Of a stretch of DNA of 24,525 bases, positions 1 to 7,220 are shown piece after piece. Under the pieces are notes generated by a model. It was not told the origin of the DNA, made no database searches, and saw only the letters and a list, made by a program, of their open reading frames with translations. The stretch's first letter is position 1. Every line of letters starts with the position of its first letter. The position numbers and the translations under genes were made by a program. The DNA comes from SCGC-AAA076-P13 sp965656035. Lineage in GTDB: Bacteria > Pseudomonadota > Gammaproteobacteria > Magnimaribacterales > D2472. The stretch is taken from positions 1 to 24,525 of the forward strand of contig CBFHIO010000010.1 of NCBI GenBank assembly GCA_965656035.1. The letters are read 5' to 3'.

Positions 1-664
1 AGAAAGAGAAGGCTGGAATGTTGACGTAATTGATATTAAACAAGCAGAGCAAGGCGGTCTTAGAGAAGTTGTTGCTCAATTGAACGGTAAAAGTGTATTT
101 AAACTATTAAAATTTGAATCGGGTGTTCATAGGGTGCAAAGAGTTCCCGAGACTGAATCTCAAGGAAGAATTCATACCTCAACATGCACTGTTGCGATTC
201 TTCCTGAAGTTGAAGAAGTTCAAGACATACAAATTGATAAAAATGATTTAAGGGTTGATACATTTAGAGCCTCTGGAGCCGGAGGCCAACATGTAAATAA
301 AACTGATTCTGCTGTTAGGCTGACACACATACCTAGCGGTCTTGTTGTCGAGTGCCAAGACGGAAGATCTCAGCATAAAAATAAAGAAAAGGCACTATCA
401 CTATTGGCTTCAAAGTTAAAACAGGCAGAAATTGAAAGTCAGCAAGAAAGTATTGCTAGTGAAAGAAAAATATTAGTTGGTACTGGAGACAGAAGTGAAA
501 AAATCAGAACATATAACTTTCCACAAGGCAGAATGACTGATCATAGGATTAAGTTAACACAACATAACTTAGATCAAATTATGGATGGAGATATTAAATC
601 TATATGCGATGCTCTATTAGCGGAGAATCAGTTAGCAATGCTTTCTCAACTCGAATCAGAATAA
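1..664 (+). CDS. prfA: Peptide chain release factor 1 (5' end cut by window)
   Basis: RF1 recognises UAA and UAG in the ribosomal A site and triggers hydrolysis of peptidyl-tRNA. The reading frame is open from the left edge (first whole codon at base 2), so the N-terminal domain is outside the window and the TTG at 80 is internal. The stop-codon-reading tripeptide of RF1 is present as P-E-T (146-154, within RVPETESQGR); RF2 would carry SPF. The catalytic GGQ lies at 281-289 in SGAGGQHVNKTDSA. Further family blocks are ECQDGRSQHKNK and RTYNFPQGRMTDHRI. The stop is TAA at 662-664 and prmC begins on the next base in the same frame. PrmC methylates the GGQ glutamine, so the pairing is functionally coherent. 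Confidence 0.97.
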   Translation, partial: EREGWNVDVIDIKQAEQGGLREVVAQLNGKSVFKLLKFESGVHRVQRVPETESQGRIHTSTCTVAILPEVEEVQDIQIDKNDLRVDTFRASGAGGQHVNKTDSAVRLTHIPSGLVVECQDGRSQHKNKEKALSLLASKLKQAEIESQQESIASERKILVGTGDRSEKIRTYNFPQGRMTDHRIKLTQHNLDQIMDGDIKSICDALLAENQLAMLSQLESE

Positions 665-1492
665 TTGAATTCCAAAATTAGTTTTTACATCAAGAATATT
701 AATGAAATGTTACCAAATGTTAGTGGCATTTCAAAAGAGTTAATATTTTTTTTAAAAGATAGGCTAGGGTTAAGTTATACATCTATTTTTTTAGATGAAT
801 ATATTCTTTCAAACAAAGAAGAAAATTTAATTAAAGAATTTATTGATTTAAAAAGCCAAGGAATTCCTCTAGATTATATTTTGCAAAACACATCTTTCTA
901 TAAAGATGATTTTTATGTTGATCGTCGAGTTTTAGTTCCAAGACCAGAGACAGAGTTGCTTGTTGATTATGTTAATGGCTTACATTTAAAACCTGGAATG
1001 AAAATTTTAGATGCTGGAACAGGATCTGGTTGTATAGGAATATCCATAGCTAAATATAATCCGAATGTTACAGTTTATGGTATTGATTATTCTTCTGGAG
1101 CATTAGAAGTCGCATATATTAATAAAAAAAATAAATTAGCAAATAATTTTTATTTAATTAATTCAGACTGGCTGAATTGCATTCAAGAAAGAACTATAAA
1201 TATTCTAGTTAGCAATCCTCCATATATTGCACCTTCAGACACCCATCTAGAAAATCTTAAATATGAACCAACCGAGGCATTAGTTTCTGAAGATAATGGA
1301 CTAAAAGATTTTAGAACCATAACCAAGCAAGCAAAAAATGCCCTAACTCCTGGTGGTATATTAGTTTTTGAGCATGGCTATAATCAATCCATAATTGTAG
1401 AAAATATCTTGGTTGAATCAGGTTTTAAAAACATATTCTTAATGAAAGATCACCAATCTCAACCGAGAATAACAACTGCAAGATTGACATAA
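665..1492 (+). CDS. prmC: Release factor glutamine N5-methyltransferase PrmC
   Basis: SAM-dependent methylase of the glutamine in the GGQ motif of release factors. The product is 275 residues, normal for the family. An N-terminal helical substrate-binding domain (about 1-85) is followed by VLVPRPETELLVDY, the SAM-binding glycine-rich loop ILDAGTGSGCIGISIA, and the diagnostic substrate-binding NPPYIAP motif. The start is TTG at 665, directly after the in-frame TAA of prfA, so no earlier start is possible. The first ATG (707) would remove 14 residues of an N-terminus that lines up well with E. coli PrmC. No clear Shine-Dalgarno is seen, so translation probably depends on coupling to prfA (inference). 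It converges with selO, three bases away. Confidence 0.95.
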   Translation: MNSKISFYIKNINEMLPNVSGISKELIFFLKDRLGLSYTSIFLDEYILSNKEENLIKEFIDLKSQGIPLDYILQNTSFYKDDFYVDRRVLVPRPETELLVDYVNGLHLKPGMKILDAGTGSGCIGISIAKYNPNVTVYGIDYSSGALEVAYINKKNKLANNFYLINSDWLNCIQERTINILVSNPPYIAPSDTHLENLKYEPTEALVSEDNGLKDFRTITKQAKNALTPGGILVFEHGYNQSIIVENILVESGFKNIFLMKDHQSQPRITTARLT

Positions 1493-1495
1493 AAA

Positions 1496-2962
1496 TTATG
1501 TACCACAGAAGGTTTTATATTTCATTGAAGAATTTTTAGCAGGCTTTTCATATTCATGAAATTTTTTAATTTCTATGTAAGGGCTTTTTAAAAGATCATG
1601 AAGTTTAAAAAAAGGATCCATATTATTATCAAGTACTGCAGCATTTAGAGCCTCTTCAACTTTATGATTTCTTGGAATATATATTGGATTGACTCCATTC
1701 ATTGAAGATGCAATTTCTTCATCAGATATATTTTCTTCCGAGATCCTTTCTTTCCATAATGTCATCCAATTATCGAATGCTATGTCATTTTTAAAAAGAT
1801 TTTTAATACTATTAATGTCACCAATAAGTGCTTTTGATAGATATCTAAAGCATAAAGTGAAGTCAACTTTATTGCTTTCCATAAGATTTAATAGGTGAGA
1901 TATTAAATGAATATCATTTTGCTCTTCTTTTGATAAACCTATTTTAGATCGCATAGAAGAAAGCCAGTAGTTTGTATATACAGGCTTTATTAACTGAAGC
2001 ACCTCTGTTAAAAGTTTGATTGCTTCATTCTGATCTTTATGCACTAAAGGAATTAATGTTTCAGCAAGCCTGGTTAAATTCCAAGTTAGTATTTTTGGTT
2101 GGTTTTCATATGAGTATCTTCCATTTTTATCTATTGAACTAAAAACAGTAGAGGGATCATAGACATCCATGAACGCACAGGGACCATAATCAATAGTTTC
2201 ACCTGAAATAGTCATATTGTCAGTGTTCATGACTCCATGAATAAATCCAATACTCATCCAATTTGCAACTAATGATGCTTGCTCATTACAAACGGCTGCA
2301 AAGAGAGCAAGATAGGGATTTTCTACCTCTGCAGTTTCAGGGAAATGCCTATTTATTGAATAATCAGCTAAGTCTTTAATTAAAGACTTATTTTTAGATT
2401 TGTATGCGTATTCAAAACTTCCTACTCTAATATGACTGGAAGCAACCCTTGTCATTACACCTCCAGGTAATTCTTGTTCTCTTTGAACATTTTCACCAGT
2501 TTTAATTGCAGCAAGGGCTCGTGTTGTTGGAATACCTAAAACAAACATACTTTCACTAATTAGATATTCTCTTAGCACTGGTCCCAAAGCAGATTTGCCA
2601 TCTCCTCTTCTAGAAAAGGGTGTTGGCCCAGATCCCTTTAATTGAATATCTCTTACCTCACCATTGGTATTTACAGATTCACCAAGCAACAAAGCTCTTC
2701 CATCACCAAGTGCAGGATTGAAATGACCAAACTGATGACCAGAATATGCTTGAGCTATAGGCTGAGAGCCTTTTAAAACTTCTCTTCCTGAAAATATTTC
2801 GGTACATTTATTTTGATCCTTTGCTAAAGAGCTTAAATTTAACTCCTTAGCAAGTGGATGATTAAATATAAGTAATTCAGGTGCTGGTGCTGGAGATGCA
2901 TAACTCTTTTTGCACATTTCACCAATGCTCTCTAAAAAGGTATTTTGTAGTTCAACTGTCAA
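1496..2962 (-). CDS. selO: Protein adenylyltransferase SelO (YdiU family)
   Basis: SelO is a pseudokinase-fold enzyme that transfers AMP from ATP to protein hydroxyl groups and has been linked to redox stress. The product is 488 residues, close to the usual bacterial length. Family blocks seen are SGHQFGHFNPALGDGRA (about 74-90), IQLKGSGPTPFSRRGDG (106-122) with the nucleotide-binding lysine region, HGVMNTDNM (242-250) and IDYGPCAFMD (257-266), in which D258 takes the place of the kinase DFG aspartate. It ends TFCGT, keeping cysteine at the position that is selenocysteine in animal SelO. The start is TTG at 2962: the upstream nitroreductase stop (TGA, 2971-2969) is in the same frame two codons earlier, so only this TTG or Met16 can serve. 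It lies six bases after the nitroreductase gene, presumably in one operon. Confidence 0.95.
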   Translation of the reverse strand: MTVELQNTFLESIGEMCKKSYASPAPAPELLIFNHPLAKELNLSSLAKDQNKCTEIFSGREVLKGSQPIAQAYSGHQFGHFNPALGDGRALLLGESVNTNGEVRDIQLKGSGPTPFSRRGDGKSALGPVLREYLISESMFVLGIPTTRALAAIKTGENVQREQELPGGVMTRVASSHIRVGSFEYAYKSKNKSLIKDLADYSINRHFPETAEVENPYLALFAAVCNEQASLVANWMSIGFIHGVMNTDNMTISGETIDYGPCAFMDVYDPSTVFSSIDKNGRYSYENQPKILTWNLTRLAETLIPLVHKDQNEAIKLLTEVLQLIKPVYTNYWLSSMRSKIGLSKEEQNDIHLISHLLNLMESNKVDFTLCFRYLSKALIGDINSIKNLFKNDIAFDNWMTLWKERISEENISDEEIASSMNGVNPIYIPRNHKVEEALNAAVLDNNMDPFFKLHDLLKSPYIEIKKFHEYEKPAKNSSMKYKTFCGT

Positions 2963-2968
2963 ATTACT

Positions 2969-3634
2969 TCACTCAATAAAAGTTACAAACTTTTCTATAG
3001 ACTCTCTAGATGTTCTATAGTTGTTTATTGGATGTTCTTTATTTGGATAGCCTAATGCAATTCCACACCATACAACCTCGTTATCTGGAATGTTAAGAAA
3101 ATCTTTAACAGTCTTTGGATATATTGACCAAGATTCTTGAAGGCAAGTTCCCATATCATTATCAACAGCACTTAAACATAAATTTTGAATAAACATTCCA
3201 ACATGTCCCCATCCATTCTCAGCAAATGCGCTATCAATAGTAACTATCATTCCAACTGGGGCACCAAAAAACTTAAAATTCTTTCTTATTTGTGAAAGTC
3301 TTAATTCAATATCATCTTGTTCAATGGACAAAGCTGTATACATATTCCTAGCACATTCTGATCTTCTTCTTTTATATTCCTCATCCAATGGATTAGGGTA
3401 AATATCATATTCTATTTTTTCTTGAACACCATTATCGAAATTATTGAGAGCTTTTTTAATAAGTTTTTCTTTAGTGCTACCAGTCACAACATAAACTTTC
3501 CATGGTTGTATGTTGCCTCCAGATGGCGCATTACTTGCGATTTCCAAAATCTCTCTAATGGTTTTAATATCTACAGTATCATCGGTGAAGCTTCTTACAG
3601 AATATCTTGATTTTATAAGTTCATTTAGATTCAT
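2969..3634 (-). CDS. Nitroreductase-family FMN oxidoreductase
   Basis: A 221-residue member of the NfsB/nitroreductase superfamily, typically a homodimer that binds FMN and reduces nitro compounds, quinones or related substrates with NAD(P)H; the true substrate cannot be read from sequence. Family features are the N-terminal FMN-phosphate motif RYSVRSF (10-16), the conserved block NAPSGGNIQPWKVYVV (35-50) and the C-terminal VVWCGIALGYPNKEHPINNY with a closing arginine-containing helix. The ATG start at 3634 faces the acyl-CoA synthetase gene across 76 bases. selO follows after six bases and in the same frame. I see no feature that singles out a subfamily such as bile-acid or flavin destructase types. 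Confidence 0.9.
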   Translation of the reverse strand: MNLNELIKSRYSVRSFTDDTVDIKTIREILEIASNAPSGGNIQPWKVYVVTGSTKEKLIKKALNNFDNGVQEKIEYDIYPNPLDEEYKRRRSECARNMYTALSIEQDDIELRLSQIRKNFKFFGAPVGMIVTIDSAFAENGWGHVGMFIQNLCLSAVDNDMGTCLQESWSIYPKTVKDFLNIPDNEVVWCGIALGYPNKEHPINNYRTSRESIEKFVTFIE

Positions 3635-3652
3635 AATTACTTCTCAGTTTTA

Positions 3653-3682
3653 TTAACAATTCATTGTTCCTTCTTATATAAT
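3653..3682 (+). promoter_or_regulatory. Putative sigma-70 promoter of the acyl-CoA synthetase operon
   Basis: TTAACA at 3653-3658 (five of six matches to the -35 consensus), an 18-base spacer and a perfect TATAAT at 3677-3682. This predicts transcription from about 3689, leaving a 22-base leader that holds the strong Shine-Dalgarno AGGGGG at 3701-3706, four bases before the ATG at 3711. It lies in the 76-base divergent gap to the nitroreductase gene. The region is AT-rich, so chance matches are possible. Confidence 0.5.
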
Positions 3683-3710
3683 TTATATCAACAACTAATT
3701 AGGGGGAAAT

Positions 3711-5327
3711 ATGATCAGTGATATGCAAAAGTGGACTCCAAATGTTGCAAGCATAATCGAGCATGCAAAAAATTTGTATCCCAAGCAAGAAGTAATAAGC
3801 AGAATGATGTCTGGAGAGATTCACAGAACTAATTATGAAGAGGTTTGTATACGATCTAGAAAACTTGCCTCAGCCCTAGAAAAAGATGGATATAAGAAGG
3901 GTGATATTTTGGCAACATTAGCTCTTAATACTTATAGACATTTGGAACTATACTATGGTATCTCAGGTATGGGAGCTATTACGCATACTCTTAATTTTAG
4001 ATTACATCCAGAGCAAGCCGTTTACATTATCAATCATGCTGAAGACAAAATAATTTTTGTTGAAGCTCCATTTGTACCAATTATGGAGGCGTTAAAAGAT
4101 CAACTAAATTGTGTAGAAAAATTTATTATTCTTTGCGAAAAAGATGAGCTGCCAGAAACCGGTCTTAAAAATGCAATTTCGTATGAGGAGTATATTGAAA
4201 CAGGTGATGAGAATTATGTGTGGCCAGAGCTAGAAGATGATGCGGCTTGTGGACTTTGCTATACATCAGGAACAACAGGAAACCCTAAAGGTGTTTTGTA
4301 TGCGCATAAGTCAAACATACTTCACGCTCAAGCAGCCTTGACGGGGTTAACAGTGAGTCCTGATGAATCAATTTTGATGGTTGTACCTCTTTTCCATGTT
4401 CAGGCCTGGGGTATACCTTACTATGGACCAATGTTTGGCTTGAAACTTGTAATGCCAGGCATGCAAATGGAGGGAGAGCCATTGTATGATTTGATTGAAA
4501 AAGAGGATGTTACTCTTGCTTTTGGAGTTCCAACTGTTTGGATGGGGCTTCTAAGTTATTGCAGAGATAATAATAAAATTCTTAAATCAGTAAGAAATAC
4601 TGTAATTGGTGGTTCAGCTCTTTCGTTAGCCATTTTAAAAGAATTTGATGAAGTTCATGATGTCAATGTTATACAAGGTTGGGGAATGACTGAAATGAGC
4701 CCTTTAGGAACATCTAACTTTATGACTGCTGAAATGAAAAAAATGAACAAAGATGATAGATATGCAATGCAATTAAAGCAGGGTAGGCCTATGTATGGTG
4801 TTGAACTTAAAGTTGTCGATGATTCAGGTAATGAATTGCCAAAAGATGGCAAGTCTCAGGGTCATCTAATGGTAAGAGGCCCATGGATTTTACAAAGATA
4901 TTTTAAAGCTGAAAAAGATGCTGTTGATAAAGATGGATGGTTCGATACTGGAGATATTTCTGTGATTGATGAAGATGGTTACATGACCATAAAAGATAGA
5001 GCTAAAGATGTAATAAAATCTGGTGGCGAATGGATTAGCTCAATCGATCTTGAAAATGCAGCTGTGGGTCATCCAGAGGTTGCTGAAGCTTGTGTAGTTG
5101 GTATTCCGCATCCTAAATGGGACGAAAGACCAATATTATTTATCGTTACAAATAGTGGAGAGCCAATTGAGAAACAATCAATTTTAGACTTCTTAGAGTC
5201 CAAAGTTGCTAAGTGGTGGCTGCCTGATGAAATTGTTTTTCTAAAAGACTTGCCTCATGGAGCTACTGGAAAATTACAAAAATTTGAACTTAGAGACGAA
5301 TACGCTAATTTTTACATGGAGAAATAG
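3711..5327 (+). CDS. Acyl-CoA synthetase (AMP-forming; AlkK/DmdB-like)
   Basis: ATP-dependent ligase that activates a carboxylic acid to its CoA thioester through an acyl-adenylate. The 538-residue length is typical of medium-chain fatty acyl-CoA synthetases and the related 3-methylmercaptopropionate-CoA ligase DmdB. Motifs are the P-loop YTSGTTGNPKG (184-194), QGWGMTEMSPLGT, GWFDTGDISVIDEDGY, the hinge block IKDRAKDVIKSGGEWIS, and the C-terminal lysine K521 in ATGKLQK that catalyses adenylation. The start at 3711 has a strong AGGGGG ribosome-binding site; the in-frame ATG at 3723 is less well placed. A MaoC hydratase gene begins one base after the stop, suggesting an acyl activation and enoyl hydration pair. 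The substrate (medium-chain fatty acid or a sulfur-containing acid) is not decided by the sequence. Confidence 0.9.
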   Translation: MISDMQKWTPNVASIIEHAKNLYPKQEVISRMMSGEIHRTNYEEVCIRSRKLASALEKDGYKKGDILATLALNTYRHLELYYGISGMGAITHTLNFRLHPEQAVYIINHAEDKIIFVEAPFVPIMEALKDQLNCVEKFIILCEKDELPETGLKNAISYEEYIETGDENYVWPELEDDAACGLCYTSGTTGNPKGVLYAHKSNILHAQAALTGLTVSPDESILMVVPLFHVQAWGIPYYGPMFGLKLVMPGMQMEGEPLYDLIEKEDVTLAFGVPTVWMGLLSYCRDNNKILKSVRNTVIGGSALSLAILKEFDEVHDVNVIQGWGMTEMSPLGTSNFMTAEMKKMNKDDRYAMQLKQGRPMYGVELKVVDDSGNELPKDGKSQGHLMVRGPWILQRYFKAEKDAVDKDGWFDTGDISVIDEDGYMTIKDRAKDVIKSGGEWISSIDLENAAVGHPEVAEACVVGIPHPKWDERPILFIVTNSGEPIEKQSILDFLESKVAKWWLPDEIVFLKDLPHGATGKLQKFELRDEYANFYMEK

Positions 5328-5328
5328 C

Positions 5329-5790
5329 ATGCTTAAAGTAATTAAACCTTCAGAAATTGAATCTGTTATTGGGACCGAAACGGGTGTATCAGAGTGGATT
5401 ACCATTAATCAAGAGCAAATAAATAAATTTGCTGAAGCTACTCTTGATAATCAGTTCATTCATGTTGATCCAGATGCAGCAAAGCCGATATTTGGTTCGA
5501 CTATTGCTCATGGCTTTTTATCATTATCTTTATTAGCCGGGATTCCAATTTCACAAGGAATGGGTCTTGTAATTGAAGGTATGAAGATGGGCCTAAACTA
5601 TGGTCTGGACAAAGTTCGCTTTCTAAGCCCGGTTCCAGTAAATTCTGAAGTAAGAATAAGAACCGAATGCATGGATATTACTGAAAAAAACCCAGGTCAA
5701 TTTTTAGTTAAAAGCAAAGTAACTATGGAAATTAAAGGAGTTGAAAAGCCTGCTTATATTGCTGAAACTCTAGCTATGTATATTCTCTAG
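5329..5790 (+). CDS. MaoC-like (R)-specific enoyl-CoA hydratase
   Basis: A 153-residue hot-dog-fold protein of the MaoC dehydratase/NodN type, expected to hydrate trans-2-enoyl-CoA esters, although some family members have other thioester substrates. The catalytic Asp-His pair is visible as D40 and H45 in ATLDNQFIHVDP, with the five-residue spacing of PhaJ-type hydratases, followed by FGSTIAHGFLSLSL. The start is set at ATG 5329, one base after the stop of the ligase, with GGAG at 5318-5321 as ribosome-binding site. An earlier in-frame TTG at 5257 would overlap the ligase by 71 bases and add residues foreign to the family. It is co-transcribed with the ligase (inference) and converges with gatB two bases later. 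Confidence 0.9.
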   Translation: MLKVIKPSEIESVIGTETGVSEWITINQEQINKFAEATLDNQFIHVDPDAAKPIFGSTIAHGFLSLSLLAGIPISQGMGLVIEGMKMGLNYGLDKVRFLSPVPVNSEVRIRTECMDITEKNPGQFLVKSKVTMEIKGVEKPAYIAETLAMYIL

Positions 5791-5792
5791 TA

Positions 5793-7220
5793 TTAACTTA
5801 AAAGTCTTTTAAGTATTTCATTTACGCTTTGAGGATTTGCTTTGCCTTGGGTTTCCTTCATAACCTGTCCAACAAAAAAACCAAATAGTTTATCTTTACC
5901 GCTTTTAAAAGCATCAACTTGTGATGGATTATTATCAATTACTGTTTTTGCAATTGTCTCCAGAAGTGACTCATCTTGAATTTGAACTAGACCTTTATTT
6001 TCAATAATTTCATCAACATTATTGCCAGTTTCCCATATTTCTTCAAGAACAGATTTAGCTATTTTCCCAGAGATGGTTTTATCAGATATTCTTTCTATCA
6101 ACGTTGCAAAATTATCTGAGGTTAAGCTTGATTCGTCTATATCTATATTTTCTTTGTTAAGCAGAGCGCTAATATCTCCCACAAGCCAGTTAGCAACGAG
6201 TTTTGAATCATCCGTTTTTGCACAAGCCCCTTCAAACATGTTTGCCATTGTTTTTGATGAGGCAATAATTTTTGCTTCTGAGGGAGCTATGCCCAATTCC
6301 GCAACATATCTTTTTTCTTTTTCGTCAGGAAGTTCAGGAAGATTATTTTTAATTTCGATTAGCTCTTCATCAGAAATTACAACTGGAAGAAGGTCAGGGC
6401 AAGGAAAGTATCTATAGTCATTCGCTTCTTCTTTTGATCGCATAGACCTTGTCTCATTTTTAACACTATCATAAAGACGAGTTTCTTGAACAACAGAATC
6501 ACCAGCCTCTAAAATTCTAATTTGTCTATCAATTTCAAAATTGATAGCTTTCTCTATAAATTTAAATGAATTAATATTTTTAATTTCAGCTCTAGTACCA
6601 AGTTCTGAAGCATCAGATTTTTTTACAGAAACATTCACATCACATCTCATCGACCCTTGAGCCATATTCCCATCGCATATGTCAAGAAAAGTAACTACTT
6701 GTCTTATTGCCTTGAAATAAGCCACTGCTTCTTTGGCATTTGAAATCTCTGGCTCAGAGACAATCTCAAGTAAAGGCGTTCCAGCTCTATTTAAGTCTAC
6801 AGCTGTTTCACCATCAAAGAGATCATGAATGGATTTACCAGCATCTTCTTCAAGATGAGCCCTGGTTATGTTAATAATCTTTTCATTGCCTTCCACTTCT
6901 ATTTTAATTGATCCCTTTCCTACAATTGGCAAAGCCATTTGGGTAATTTGATAGCCTTTTGGAAGATCTGGATAAAAATAATTTTTTCTGTCAAAAGTTG
7001 ATGTTTGATTTATTTCAGCATTTGTCGCGAGCCCAAAACTAATTGCTTTATAAAAGGCTCCTCTATTTGCAACAGGTAAAACTCCAGGTAGTCCTAAGTC
7101 GATTAAATCTACATGGGTATTTGGTTCTGCTCCAAAACTTGTTGATCCACCAGAAAAAAGTTTTGAATCAGTAGAAAGCTGAACATGAATTTCTAATCCT
7201 ATTACTGGTTCCCAACTCAT
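5793..7220 (-). CDS. gatB: Asp-tRNA(Asn)/Glu-tRNA(Gln) amidotransferase subunit B
   Basis: GatB binds the misacylated tRNA and carries the kinase/transamidase site that activates Glu- or Asp-tRNA and accepts ammonia from GatA. The 475-residue length is normal. Family blocks are WEPVIGLEIHVQL (3-15), KNYFYPDLPKGYQI, GSMRCDVNVSV, EIKNINSFKFIEKAI and RSKEEANDYRYFPCPDLLP, then the helical linker and the C-terminal YqeY/tail domain ending NEILKRLLS. Its ATG overlaps the gatA stop by four bases (ATGA, 7217-7220), indicating translational coupling. The last codons lie inside a perfect 19-base dyad (5796-5814). E. coli lacks this complex; its presence implies that Gln-tRNA and/or Asn-tRNA is made by the indirect route here. 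Confidence 0.97.
   Translation of the reverse strand: MSWEPVIGLEIHVQLSTDSKLFSGGSTSFGAEPNTHVDLIDLGLPGVLPVANRGAFYKAISFGLATNAEINQTSTFDRKNYFYPDLPKGYQITQMALPIVGKGSIKIEVEGNEKIINITRAHLEEDAGKSIHDLFDGETAVDLNRAGTPLLEIVSEPEISNAKEAVAYFKAIRQVVTFLDICDGNMAQGSMRCDVNVSVKKSDASELGTRAEIKNINSFKFIEKAINFEIDRQIRILEAGDSVVQETRLYDSVKNETRSMRSKEEANDYRYFPCPDLLPVVISDEELIEIKNNLPELPDEKEKRYVAELGIAPSEAKIIASSKTMANMFEGACAKTDDSKLVANWLVGDISALLNKENIDIDESSLTSDNFATLIERISDKTISGKIAKSVLEEIWETGNNVDEIIENKGLVQIQDESLLETIAKTVIDNNPSQVDAFKSGKDKLFGFFVGQVMKETQGKANPQSVNEILKRLLS
5796..5814. terminator. Perfect 9-bp dyad at the maoC/gatB convergent junction; possible weak bidirectional terminator
   Basis: ACTTAAAAG (5796-5804) and CTTTTAAGT (5806-5814) are exact reverse complements around one central base. 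As RNA on either strand this gives an eight-pair stem with a three-base loop. It covers the last codons of gatB and begins six bases after the maoC stop. Neither flank has a clear U-tract and the stem is AT-rich, so function as a terminator is only a possibility; codon choice could produce it by chance. Confidence 0.3.

Noticed and set aside
5257..5328. MaoC hydratase start at TTG 5257
   Set aside because: It lies inside the ligase gene; ATG 5329 has GGAG upstream and gives the normal family length.
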